NCBI GenBank assembly: GCA_036378155.1
Contig: DASUXA010000065.1
Span: forward strand, 1-42,227
Direction of reading: 5' to 3'
DNA: 42,227 nt
Source: DASUXA01 sp036378155
GTDB lineage: Bacteria; Actinomycetota; Actinomycetes; Mycobacteriales; Micromonosporaceae
The translations under genes were made by a program, and so were the position numbers. Below are positions 25,027 through 32,840 of this stretch, piece after piece (the first letter of the stretch is position 1; every line of letters begins with the position of its first letter). Under the pieces are notes generated by a model that made no database searches, was not told the origin of the DNA, and saw only the letters and a list, made by a program, of their open reading frames with translations.

Positions 25027-25989
25027 GTGGCGAACCAGCGTAAGGTCCGACAGTTCGAGAAGCGGATGGCCGAGGTACTCGGTTTGAGCGCCGCTCGGGT
25101 CGGCGAGGTGTTCCGGGGCGCGCGACCCACCTCGATCCGGGTCAACCGGCTGCTCGACGACGAGTCGTACCGCGAGACCTGCCGCCTGGTGCGCGAGCAC
25201 GCGCCGGACGCGGTACCGGTCGAGTGGTGCGACGACGCCTACTACTGGCCCGACGGGCAGGGCTTCGACGAACTGCTGCCGCTCGCCCACGCGGGCCGGG
25301 TGTACCTGCAGAACGCGGCGAGCCTCGTACCACCGGTCGCGCTCGCCGCCCGGCCCGGCGACACCGTCCTGGACGTCGCCGCCGCGCCGGGCGGCAAGGC
25401 GTTCCACGTCGCCGCCCGGGTACGCAACGACTGCGACCTCTGGCTCAACGACGCGATCGCGCCGCGCGCCAGGAAGCTCGGCGAACTGGCGGAGGTGTAC
25501 CGGGTGCGGTACACCCACCTGACCACCCATCCGGCGCAGTACATCGACAAGTTCCTGCCGGCGGAGTCCTTCGACCGCATCCTGCTCGACGTGCAGTGCT
25601 CCGGCGAGGGACGCATCGACCTGCGCCGACCGGACGCGCTCAAGCTCTGGTCGGAGGAGCGCGTGGAGAAGTACCGGTACCTGCAGACCAAGATGCTCAG
25701 CGCCGCGTACCGGCTGCTGCGACCGGGCGGGGTGATGGTGTACTCGACCTGCACGCTCAGCCCGGAGGAGAACGAGTTCCCGGTCGGTACCGTGCTGTCC
25801 CGGCATTCCGACCTCACCCTCGAACCGATCGAGGCGGTCGACGAGGGGTTCCTGCCGGGTCTGGTGTCGTGGCGCGGTACGAAGCTGGACGCCCGGCTTT
25901 CACGCGCTGTGCGGGTCACGCCGTCGGACTTGTTCGAGGGGTTCTTCGTCGCGAAGATCAGCAGGTCGGGTCCGTCCGGCGGCGGGTGA
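25027..25989 (+). CDS. RsmB/NOP-type RNA (cytosine-5) methyltransferase
   Basis: 320 aa from the GTG at 25027. It has an N-terminal substrate-recognition region with RPTSIRVNRL, the SAM-binding motif VLDVAAAPGGKAFH, motif IV as LLDVQCSGEG, and motif VI YSTCTLSPEENE with the catalytic cysteine. The enzyme methylates C5 of a cytosine in rRNA or tRNA. It is shorter than RsmB (about 430 aa) and lacks the NusB-like domain, so it is closer to RsmF/NSUN-like proteins. In motif IV the usual Pro-Cys is Gln-Cys. It stands alone, converging with the AraC-type regulator. Confidence 0.87.
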   Translation: MANQRKVRQFEKRMAEVLGLSAARVGEVFRGARPTSIRVNRLLDDESYRETCRLVREHAPDAVPVEWCDDAYYWPDGQGFDELLPLAHAGRVYLQNAASLVPPVALAARPGDTVLDVAAAPGGKAFHVAARVRNDCDLWLNDAIAPRARKLGELAEVYRVRYTHLTTHPAQYIDKFLPAESFDRILLDVQCSGEGRIDLRRPDALKLWSEERVEKYRYLQTKMLSAAYRLLRPGGVMVYSTCTLSPEENEFPVGTVLSRHSDLTLEPIEAVDEGFLPGLVSWRGTKLDARLSRAVRVTPSDLFEGFFVAKISRSGPSGGG

Positions 25990-25991
25990 CG

Positions 25992-27011
25992 TCACCGGTC
26001 AGGAGTCGCCGACGACCGGTGACCGACGGTCCGCTGCGACCCTCGCGCCGCCGCGGCACGGTGCCGGAACACGTGCCGGTACGTCTGCGGCGAGACGCTG
26101 GTCAGCCGACCGAAGTGCTGGCGCAGGTTCGCTCCGGTGCCGAAGCCGGTCCGCTGCGCGATCCGCTCGATCGGCTCGTCCGTGGTTTCCAGCAACTCCT
26201 GGGCGAGCCGCACCCGCTGCTCGAGCAGCCAGCGCAGCGGAGTGGTACCGAGATCGTCGCGGAACCGGCGGGCGAGGGTACGCGGGCTGACATGCGCCTG
26301 CCGAGCCAGATCGGCGACGGTCAGGGGTTGGTCGAGGCGCTGCCGGGCCCAGGCGAGCACCGGACCGAGATCGCCCGGTGTGCCGGTCGCGACGACCCGC
26401 GCGACGAACTGCGCCTGTCCGCCGTCGCGGTGCGGCGGTACCACCATCCGGCGGGCGACCTCGTTGGCGACGGCAGCGCCGTGGTCCCGCCGTACCAGGT
26501 GCAGGCACAGGTCGATGGCTGCCCCGGTGCCGGCCGAGGTGAGCACGTCGCCTTCGTCGACGTAGAGCACTCCGGAGTCGATTGTGATCTTCGGGTACCG
26601 CTGGGCGAAGTCGTGCGCGTTCATCCAGTGGGTCGTCGCCCGCCTGCCGTCCAGCAGTCCCGCCGCGGCGAGCACGTACGCGCCGGTACACAGGGAGACC
26701 AGCCGCCGCCCGGCGGCGTGGGCGGCGCGTACCGCGTCGACCAGGGCGACGGGTGGGGCGACCTGGTACCGCCGGGGGCACGCCGGGATGATCACGGTGT
26801 CCGCCGCGACCAGGTCGTCCAACCCGTACGGGGTGTCGACGGCGAGCCCGCCCGCGGTGCGCAGCGGTCCGGACTCGGCGGCGCACAGCCGCAGGTCGTA
26901 CCACGGGTCGACGATGTCGGTCCGGTCGACGCCGAAGACCTCGCACGGTACGGCGAGCTCGAAGATGGGCAGTTCGTCGGTCACCGCGACGGCTACCACG
27001 TGACCAGCCAT
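25992..27011 (-). CDS. GlxA-family AraC transcriptional regulator (DJ-1/PfpI + HTH)
   Basis: 339 aa. The N-terminal DJ-1/PfpI-like domain opens HVVAVAVTDELPIFELAVP and has the nucleophile-elbow region VSLCTGAYVLAAAGLLDGRRATTHW. The C-terminal ~100 residues are a double HTH of the AraC type (LTVADLARQAHVSPRTLARRF, then ERIAQRTGFGTGANLRQHF). Proteins of this type often regulate amine, amino acid or aldehyde metabolism. It is divergent from an APC permease with only 70 bp between starts and an inverted repeat in that gap, so it probably controls the permease. Confidence 0.9.
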   Translation of the reverse strand: MAGHVVAVAVTDELPIFELAVPCEVFGVDRTDIVDPWYDLRLCAAESGPLRTAGGLAVDTPYGLDDLVAADTVIIPACPRRYQVAPPVALVDAVRAAHAAGRRLVSLCTGAYVLAAAGLLDGRRATTHWMNAHDFAQRYPKITIDSGVLYVDEGDVLTSAGTGAAIDLCLHLVRRDHGAAVANEVARRMVVPPHRDGGQAQFVARVVATGTPGDLGPVLAWARQRLDQPLTVADLARQAHVSPRTLARRFRDDLGTTPLRWLLEQRVRLAQELLETTDEPIERIAQRTGFGTGANLRQHFGRLTSVSPQTYRHVFRHRAAAARGSQRTVGHRSSATPDR

Positions 27012-27045
27012 GGCAGGAATCTATCGCGTACCGACTTTCCTGCCA
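27011..27045. promoter_or_regulatory. Inverted-repeat operator candidate between glxA-like gene and permease
   Basis: TGGCAGGAA (27011-27019) and its exact complement TTCCTGCCA (27037-27045) are separated by 17 bp. The left arm abuts the regulator's start codon, and the right arm ends 37 bp before the permease start. Arm length and spacing suit a dimeric AraC-type protein acting on both genes. Confidence 0.55.
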
Positions 27046-27081
27046 CTGTTTTCTGTCAGAGCTATCGGTGAGGGTTGCCGC

Positions 27082-28389
27082 ATGACCGTCACCGCCACCC
27101 GAACCGCCGCCCCGGCTGGTCGGCTCACCGTCGCGCAGGGCACCGCGCTGTATGTCGGCGCTGTCCTCGGCACCGGCGTCATCGCCCTGCCGGTGCTCGC
27201 CGCCCAGGTCGCGGGACCCGCGTCGCTACTCGCCTGGCTGCTGCTCGTGGTGGTGTCCGCGCCGCTCGCCGCCACGTTCGCCGCGCTCGGCTCCCGCTAC
27301 CCGGACGCCGGCGGGGTGTCCACCTACGCCCGGCGCGCCTTCGGCGACCGCGCGGCGGCGGTGGTCGGCTGGTGCTTCTACTTCGCGATTCCGCCGGGCG
27401 GCGCCGCGGCGGCACTGTTCGGCGGCGCGTACGTCGCCGCCGCCCTGGGCGGCGGCGCCACGACCACCGGGATCACCGCCGCGTTGCTGATGGTCGCCGC
27501 GACCGCGACGAACGCCGCCGGGGTGCGCATCGCCGGTCGGGTGCAACTGGCAGCCGCCGGGCTGTTGGTGACCTTCCTGGTGGTGGCGACCGCGCTGTCG
27601 CTGCCGAAAGCGAGCATCGGCAATCTCGAACCGTTCGCCCCGCACGGCTGGCTCGCGATCGGTCCCGCCGCCGCGCTTCTGATGTGGAGCTTCGTCGGCT
27701 GGGAGGCGGTCACCCACCTGAGCGGCGAGTTCCGCCGGCCGGACCGCGACCTGCCCAGGGCGACGGCGGCGGCGGTCGTCCTGGTGGGCGTGCTGTACCT
27801 CGCGGTCGCTTTCGCGATCGTCGCCGTTCTCGGCGCGGGTGCCGCGACAGCGGACGCGCCACTGGGCGAGCTGCTCGCCAGCGCGCTCGGCGGGGACGCC
27901 CGGCTGCTCGCCGCGATCGCCGCGCTGCTGCTCACGTTCGGCACGATGAACACGTACTACGCGGGCGCGGCGAAGCTCGGCGCGGCGCTCGGTCGCGACG
28001 GCTCGCTGCCCGCCTGGCTGGCGCGCGGCAGCCTCTCCGGCGAGGTGCCCAGGCGGAGCATCGCGGTCAACGCGGCGCTGTCGTTCGCGACGCTGGCCGC
28101 TGTCCTGCTCGCGCACATCGGAGTGCGACCGTTGGTGCTGGTCACCACGGGCTCATTCGTGACCGTGTACCTCATCGGGGTCGCCGCCGCCGTCCGGTTG
28201 CTGCCGCGCGGCAAGGCGCGCCTCACCGCCGTGGCGGCGCTCGTCGCGGTCGTGTTCCTCGCCGTGATGACCGGCCCGTACCTCGCATGGTCGTTGGCGG
28301 TGACCGGTGCCGCGCTGCTGTACGTGCAGGTACGGCGTGCCCGCCCCGCGACTCGCCCGGTCGTCGTCGACGAGCTGGAAAATATCTGA
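27082..28389 (+). CDS. APC-family amino acid permease/exporter (YjeH-like)
   Basis: 435 aa, about twelve membrane segments. The first helix contains ALYVGAVLGTGVIALP, the substrate-binding unwound region of APC transporters. SRYPDAGGVSTYARRAFG and SFVGWEAVTHLSGEFRRPDRDLPRA follow, close to YjeH-type neutral amino acid exporters. The ATG at 27082 is preferred over the ORF's upstream in-frame ATG at 27010, which overlaps the regulator's promoter. Regulation by the divergent GlxA-type protein is likely. A strong hairpin follows the stop. Confidence 0.87.
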   Translation: MTVTATRTAAPAGRLTVAQGTALYVGAVLGTGVIALPVLAAQVAGPASLLAWLLLVVVSAPLAATFAALGSRYPDAGGVSTYARRAFGDRAAAVVGWCFYFAIPPGGAAAALFGGAYVAAALGGGATTTGITAALLMVAATATNAAGVRIAGRVQLAAAGLLVTFLVVATALSLPKASIGNLEPFAPHGWLAIGPAAALLMWSFVGWEAVTHLSGEFRRPDRDLPRATAAAVVLVGVLYLAVAFAIVAVLGAGAATADAPLGELLASALGGDARLLAAIAALLLTFGTMNTYYAGAAKLGAALGRDGSLPAWLARGSLSGEVPRRSIAVNAALSFATLAAVLLAHIGVRPLVLVTTGSFVTVYLIGVAAAVRLLPRGKARLTAVAALVAVVFLAVMTGPYLAWSLAVTGAALLYVQVRRARPATRPVVVDELENI

Positions 28390-28717
28390 CAGCCACGCGG
28401 TTGGGCGCCCGCCCGAGTCGGGCGGGCGCCCAACCGACTTCTGCTCACGGCATCCGTCACCAGTCGATGTCACCCGATCGTGTTCCATCGATCAGAGCGC
28501 ATGGAGCACCCATAGGGACGGCACTCACCTCCTTCCGCACCGCGTTCGACCCGATAGGTCACGGCGCGCCGTCGTCCGGATCGGCGCCGCGGCGGTTCAC
28601 CCGATTCCACGCCTAAACGTCGAGCGATCGAATGCGTACGCATCGTTACATCTACGAGCTTCGTGCCCTCGCATCCGCATCGGTTGGAGAGGACGTGCGG
28701 AGCAGAGGAGGTCGCAG
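28390..28717. other. 328-bp intergenic region
   Basis: It contains the permease terminator (28398-28436) and, further right, the 12-bp perfect palindrome ATGCGTACGCAT at 28632-28643, about 75 bp before the next start and possibly an operator. No coding pattern is visible. The stretch 28620-28670 is relatively A+T-rich and may hold the promoter of the secreted protein. Confidence 0.45.
28398..28436 (+). terminator. Hairpin terminator after the APC permease
   Basis: A perfect 18-bp stem (28398-28415 / 28419-28436) with a 3-nt AGT loop starts 9 nt after the stop, followed by ACTTCTGCT. Confidence 0.8.
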
Positions 28718-30529
28718 TTGCCCTACATCCGCTCACTCGTTCGCGCGTTACCCCTTGCCATAGCGCTCGCCGCGGCGGGACTCGGCGCGGCCGCTCAACC
28801 CGCGTCCGCCTCGACCGGAGTGTGTGCGCTGCCCTGGGCGAACCAACTGGCCATGGTGAACGAGACGAATGCCCAGTGCCGTGCGAGTTGGCTCGTCGAC
28901 CCGGGAGTCGGCAACCTGCTCGACCGAGGTCGGCTCCTCGCCGCCGCAGACCTGTACCAGGCGCACCACTTCAGTCGCCAATGGCTGTGGTATGCGCCGA
29001 TGGACACCATCACGGTCAATCCAGCGAATCAGGAATGGACGGAGTGCCCGTTGTCGTATAACGACAGCGGCATCTGCCCGGCGAACCTGACCCTGCCGCA
29101 CCACAGTATGCAGCCGGACTTCGGGACGGCACCGGTCACGCTCGACGTCTTCACCTACGACCACCGGGTCGTCTCGCGGGTGTGCGGAAACTACTTCACC
29201 CCGCAGGACACCGACTACACCAGTTCGCCGGTACCGAGCTTCACCGTGGAGAAGTTCAACGACCGCAACCGGAACGGCGTCCGCGATCCGGGCGAGGAGC
29301 CGCTGCCGGGCTTCACGTTCAGGATCGAGCGCACCGAGAGCACGTTCCACGATCAGCCGACCGGCTTCGTCGACACCGTGACGACCGGCCCAGACGGAAT
29401 TGGGCGATACCGGCTGGACGGCGAGGGTCCCGGCACGTACAGCGTGGAGGAGGTAGGGCAGGACGACTGGGTGTCCACCACCACCGATCCGCAGTACGTG
29501 ACGGTCCCGGACGGGGTCGGCGACGCGACCGTCGACGCCCTCGTCTTCGGCAACGCCTTCCAGGCGATCACCGCCTCCGCGGTCCCGATCAGCGCGACCG
29601 AGGGTCTGCCGTACTCGGGGACCGTCGCCACGTTCACGGACCCCGACACGTCGGCGAGCGCCGACGAGTACCGCGCCAGCGTCGACTGGGGTGACGGGAC
29701 CGGACCCAGCGACGGCGTCGTCACCAGGACGGGCGACGGTAGCTTCGCCGTCACCGGGACGCATACGTACACCGAGGAAGGCAGTGCGACGGCGACCGTC
29801 ACGATTACGGACGTCGACAACGCGGCGAACCACGCGACTGCTTCCTCACCGGCGGCGATCGCGGACGCTCCCTTGGCTGCCAACGGCAACCCGGATCTGC
29901 TGTCCGTCAATCCGGTCGCCGACCTGCCGGTCGCCACGTTCACCGATGCGAACCCGCAAGGGTCGGTGGACGACTTCAGCGCGACGATCGACTGGGGAGA
30001 CGACACGATGTCGGCGGGCGACGTGGCGAGACCTGTCGGCGGTCCGTTCACGGTGACCGGTTCGCACACGTACTCGCGGCTCGGTCCGGAAACCATCACC
30101 GTGCACATCGCGGACGACGGCGGAAGCACCGCCACCGCGGTCAGTCATCTCATCGTCTTCGCGTACAGCGGTTTCGTCATCGGCGACGGCAACGACGCCG
30201 TCGGCACCGACGTGACGTTCTGGGGCTCTCAGTGGAGCAACGACAACCGGCTCAGCGGCGGTACCGCTCCCGACGCCTTCAAGGGATTCCAGGGCAGCGA
30301 ACCCGCGCCGGGCTGCGGCGGCACCTGGGTCTCCCGCCCTGGTGACAGCTCGGACCCGCCCGACACGGTACCCAGCTACATCGCGGTAGCCGTGTCGAGC
30401 CACGTCGAACAGAGCGGCTCGGATCTCACCGGCGACATCCAGCACGTCGTGATCGTCAGGACCGATCCGGGGTACGCGGGCGATCCGGGGCACCACGGTA
30501 CCGGCGAGATCGTCGCCGTCCTCTGCTAG
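28718..30529 (+). CDS. Large secreted protein with SdrD-B-like and PKD/HYR-like beta domains
   Basis: 603 aa if started at the TTG at 28718, which has AGGAGG (28706-28711) six bases upstream and gives a proper signal peptide, LPYIRSLVRALPLAIALAAA with cleavage near PASAS. Longer readings have no signal. The N-terminal ~140 residues are an unrecognised Cys/Trp-containing domain. Then comes an SdrD-B/Cna-B-like repeat (VEKFNDRNRNGVRDPGEEPL), and two Ig-like modules with YRASVDWGDGT and FSATIDWGDDT, each ending HTYTE/HTYSR, as in PKD-type repeats. No LPXTG motif or C-terminal anchor is seen, so it is probably released or held non-covalently. An adhesin or matrix role is inferred from domains only. 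Confidence 0.8.
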   Translation: MPYIRSLVRALPLAIALAAAGLGAAAQPASASTGVCALPWANQLAMVNETNAQCRASWLVDPGVGNLLDRGRLLAAADLYQAHHFSRQWLWYAPMDTITVNPANQEWTECPLSYNDSGICPANLTLPHHSMQPDFGTAPVTLDVFTYDHRVVSRVCGNYFTPQDTDYTSSPVPSFTVEKFNDRNRNGVRDPGEEPLPGFTFRIERTESTFHDQPTGFVDTVTTGPDGIGRYRLDGEGPGTYSVEEVGQDDWVSTTTDPQYVTVPDGVGDATVDALVFGNAFQAITASAVPISATEGLPYSGTVATFTDPDTSASADEYRASVDWGDGTGPSDGVVTRTGDGSFAVTGTHTYTEEGSATATVTITDVDNAANHATASSPAAIADAPLAANGNPDLLSVNPVADLPVATFTDANPQGSVDDFSATIDWGDDTMSAGDVARPVGGPFTVTGSHTYSRLGPETITVHIADDGGSTATAVSHLIVFAYSGFVIGDGNDAVGTDVTFWGSQWSNDNRLSGGTAPDAFKGFQGSEPAPGCGGTWVSRPGDSSDPPDTVPSYIAVAVSSHVEQSGSDLTGDIQHVVIVRTDPGYAGDPGHHGTGEIVAVLC

Positions 30530-30553
30530 CGAACCGTCGCAACCTCGCGGCAA

Positions 30554-30593
30554 CGCTCGCGGCGCTGGGGGCATGCCCCCAGCGCCGCGAGCG
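30554..30593. terminator. 40-bp perfect palindrome between convergent genes
   Basis: 30554-30573 is the exact complement of 30574-30593, centred on GCATGC. It lies 24 bp after the secreted-protein stop and 24 bp before the monooxygenase stop. It should fold as a very stable hairpin in both directions, i.e. a bidirectional terminator. It shares a G5-CATG-C5 core with the palindrome in livG. Confidence 0.75.
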
Positions 30594-30617
30594 ACAGACC
30601 GTTCGGTACGCCGACGC

Positions 30618-31835
30618 TCACGCGTGGACGGTCGTCCGATCGGGCGCGACCGGCGCATCCCAGTCGATGCGGTACCCGGTCTGCCACGCGTTCTTCTCCG
30701 GCTTGGCGAGCACCTTCATCATCACGGGCAGGAGCAGGTCGCGAAGGACCCGAGCGACCGGACCCGCCGCCTTGTTGGTGTTCGTCCGCGCCGCCAGGGC
30801 GATGATCTTCTCGACCCGGGGGCGTCGTGCCTGCTCGTACGCCGCGAACGCTTGCTCGTGCGGTAGGTCGCGCAGACAGCGGGCGAGTTCCACCGCGCTT
30901 TCCACCGCCAACGACACGCCCTGCCCGGAACTCGACGACGGGGCGTGCGCGGAGTCGCCGACCAGCACGCTACGGCCCCGGCTCCACGTCGGTACCGTCG
31001 GAATGTCCAGCATCGGGCCGACCACCAGCAGTTCGGCGGGATCGGTCAACTCCAGCAGACGCAGTCCCGGACCGTGGTCGTCGGCAAGCGCCCCGCGCAG
31101 CACGCGCAGCCACTGCTCCGGCGGTACCTGCCGCGCCTGTGCCAGGGTCGTCGGCTCGCGGCTCGGCAGGTTGACGAACCATCCCCCGCTGCCGTCGGCG
31201 AGGATCTGGTACCCGAGAAACGCCCGCTTCCCGAAGATCATCAGCATCTTGTCGTCGGTCGGCGCGAGGTCGGTACGGTCCAGCCGGGCACCGAAGCTGA
31301 TCAGCCCGGTGTACCGGGGCTCCGGCGCGTTCGGATCGATCAACGACCGCACCGTGGACCGGACCCCGTCCGCGCCGATCAGGATGTCCGCGCTGGCCCG
31401 GGTACCGTCCGCGAAGTGTGCGGTGACCCCGTCGCCGGTGTCGCTGAGGTCGACCAGTCGTTTGCCGTGCTCGATCCGGATGCCCCGCCGGGTCGCCTCG
31501 TCGTACAGCCCCCGGTACAGGTCGGCACGCCAGACGAACTGCATGACCGGCAGGTCCGGCGGGTTCGCGAACTCGGCGAGGCGTTTGCCGGTCCAACTCT
31601 GGATGACCATGGATCTCATCGGCGTACCCACGTCCCGTACCACGTGGTCGGCGCCGATGACGGCGAGCGCGTTGATTCCGTTCGGCGCGATGCCGAGCCC
31701 ACCGCCGATTCCGTCGGCGGTTGCCTGGTACGCCTCGTACACGGTCGCGTCGATGCCCGCCTTGTGCAGCGCCATCGCCGCCACAGGTCCGGCGATTCCA
31801 CCGCCGATGACCAGCGCTGTTCTGGTGTCAGTCAT
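30618..31835 (-). CDS. FAD-dependent monooxygenase (group A flavoprotein)
   Basis: 405 aa. N-terminal Rossmann motif ALVIGGGIAGPVAAMALHKAG, the NAD(P)H/FAD DG motif ILIGADGVRSTVRS, and the GD motif VLVGDSAHAPSSSSGQG. In the last one the usual Pro before GQG is replaced by Ser. It is a single-component aromatic or polyketide-type hydroxylase; the substrate is not readable. Its ATG overlaps the last codons of the PadR gene by 8 bp, so the two are made from one transcript and PadR probably senses a substrate or product of this enzyme. TetX-like antibiotic-inactivating oxygenases belong to the same family, but nothing specific supports that here. Confidence 0.88.
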   Translation of the reverse strand: MTDTRTALVIGGGIAGPVAAMALHKAGIDATVYEAYQATADGIGGGLGIAPNGINALAVIGADHVVRDVGTPMRSMVIQSWTGKRLAEFANPPDLPVMQFVWRADLYRGLYDEATRRGIRIEHGKRLVDLSDTGDGVTAHFADGTRASADILIGADGVRSTVRSLIDPNAPEPRYTGLISFGARLDRTDLAPTDDKMLMIFGKRAFLGYQILADGSGGWFVNLPSREPTTLAQARQVPPEQWLRVLRGALADDHGPGLRLLELTDPAELLVVGPMLDIPTVPTWSRGRSVLVGDSAHAPSSSSGQGVSLAVESAVELARCLRDLPHEQAFAAYEQARRPRVEKIIALAARTNTNKAAGPVARVLRDLLLPVMMKVLAKPEKNAWQTGYRIDWDAPVAPDRTTVHA

Positions 31836-32538
31836 GTCTGCTGCCTTTCGTCTGCCGGTGGCGACCGACCGCCGGGTCGGACGTCGAGGACGGTTCGGTT
31901 GTGGTTGCCGGGCCGAGGGTTGACGCGGGTTCTGCCGTGGGCGCGGGCTCCCCGTGGAACTCGGCCCATCCCCTGCCCCAGCCGGTCGGGTCGGTGATCT
32001 GGGCGATGAACCGCTCCACGAACGACGTCTCCGCGTCGAGCACGGCGAGGCGGTACTCCTCCTCGACCAGGAACAGCCCCGGCACCCCCTGACCGGTCGC
32101 CTCGTCGATCACCGACCGGGTCTCGGTGCGCTGCTCGGCGAGCCGGTCCAGCCGATGCCTGAGCAGCGCGAGGACTTCGCTCGGCGGCAACGCCGCGATC
32201 AGCGACAGCGCGGCGACGAAGTGCGGGTACTCGTGTCGCGGCTCCGCGACCAGGTCGCGCAGCCAGTCGTGCAACTCCCGGCGTCCGGCGTCGGTCAGCG
32301 CGTACACGGTGCGCTCCGGGCGCTGCCCCTCCCGGTGGGTTTCCAGGGCGGTGACGAACCCCGCCTTCTCCAACTGCCCGACCACCATGTACAGCGAGCC
32401 GTGGGTGAACTTGATGCTGCGGTCGTCGCCGTTGTCGCGCAGCGTGCGGCTCAGCTCGTACGGGTGCATCGGTTGCTTGCTCAGGTACGACAGCACTGCC
32501 AACGCCAGCAGGTTGCCGACCTTCCGTTTCGTTGCCAC
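31828..32538 (-). CDS. PadR-family transcriptional regulator
   Basis: 236 aa from the GTG at 32538, preceded by GGAGG at 5 nt. N-terminal winged helix LLALAVLSYLSKQPMHPYELSRTLRDN followed by FTHGSLYMVVGQLEKAGFV, the PadR fold. A C-terminal helical dimerisation domain follows, then a ~35-residue low-complexity tail rich in Pro, Thr, Ser and Glu that is not part of the family core. It is first gene of a two-gene transcript with the flavin monooxygenase and probably autorepressed at the promoter just upstream. Confidence 0.88.
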   Translation of the reverse strand: MATKRKVGNLLALAVLSYLSKQPMHPYELSRTLRDNGDDRSIKFTHGSLYMVVGQLEKAGFVTALETHREGQRPERTVYALTDAGRRELHDWLRDLVAEPRHEYPHFVAALSLIAALPPSEVLALLRHRLDRLAEQRTETRSVIDEATGQGVPGLFLVEEEYRLAVLDAETSFVERFIAQITDPTGWGRGWAEFHGEPAPTAEPASTLGPATTTEPSSTSDPAVGRHRQTKGSRHD

Positions 32539-32587
32539 CTGGTCCTCCGCCGCTGATCCGACCGCCTCGCGGTGCTAGCCGTCTCTG

Positions 32588-32616
32588 ACTATCCGCTTCT
32601 GACTAGTCGGTGTCAA
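32588..32616 (-). promoter_or_regulatory. Promoter of the padR-monooxygenase operon
   Basis: On the minus strand, TTGACA (complement of 32611-32616) is followed after exactly 17 bp by GATAGT (complement of 32588-32593). This is a consensus -35 and a 4/6 -10, and transcription would start about 40 nt before the padR GTG. The spacer contains GACTAGTC, an 8-bp palindrome, and a repeated TCTGACTA, likely parts of the PadR operator. Confidence 0.65.
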
Positions 32617-32653
32617 CTATTTATCGAGGCACGGTTCAGCAGCCGACGGGCGC

Positions 32654-32732
32654 GCCCGCGCGAGCAACGTCGTCAGGGGTGACACCTTGCGCCGCCCGCC
32701 CTCCGGGCGGCCCGCGCGAGCACCGTCGTCAG
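32654..32732. repeat. Imperfect 23-bp direct repeat
   Basis: 32654-32676 and 32710-32732 match at 22 of 23 positions. On the minus strand both would encode LTT(V/L)LARA, so this looks like a duplicated gene tail. It lies in the gap between the padR promoter and the lipoprotein gene. Confidence 0.6.
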
Positions 32733-32840
32733 ACCCAGCCTGCGCTCCGCGACCGGCAGGTCGGACACCCGCTTGCGCAGTACCGCCTCGCAGTCGCCGA
32801 GGCGGCGACGCAGGTCGTCGGTCAGGAGTCGGCAAGCCGC
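32673..32840 (-). pseudogene. Coding-like remnant beyond the lipoprotein stop
   Basis: In a frame different from the lipoprotein gene, this segment encodes LLTDDLRRRLGDCEAVLRKR followed by VSDLPVAERRLGLTTVLARA. It has the strong third-position GC expected of real genes and ends at a stop at 32673. No start codon or ribosome-binding site is visible. It may be a degraded downstream gene or the tail of a longer lipoprotein gene displaced by a frameshift. No family recognised. Confidence 0.35.

Noticed and set aside
28398..28436. CRISPR-like or mobile repeat
   Set aside because: A single hairpin immediately after a stop codon; a terminator explains it fully.
30618..31835. TetX-type tetracycline-inactivating enzyme
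   Set aside because: Only the general group A flavin-monooxygenase motifs are seen; nothing specific to TetX.
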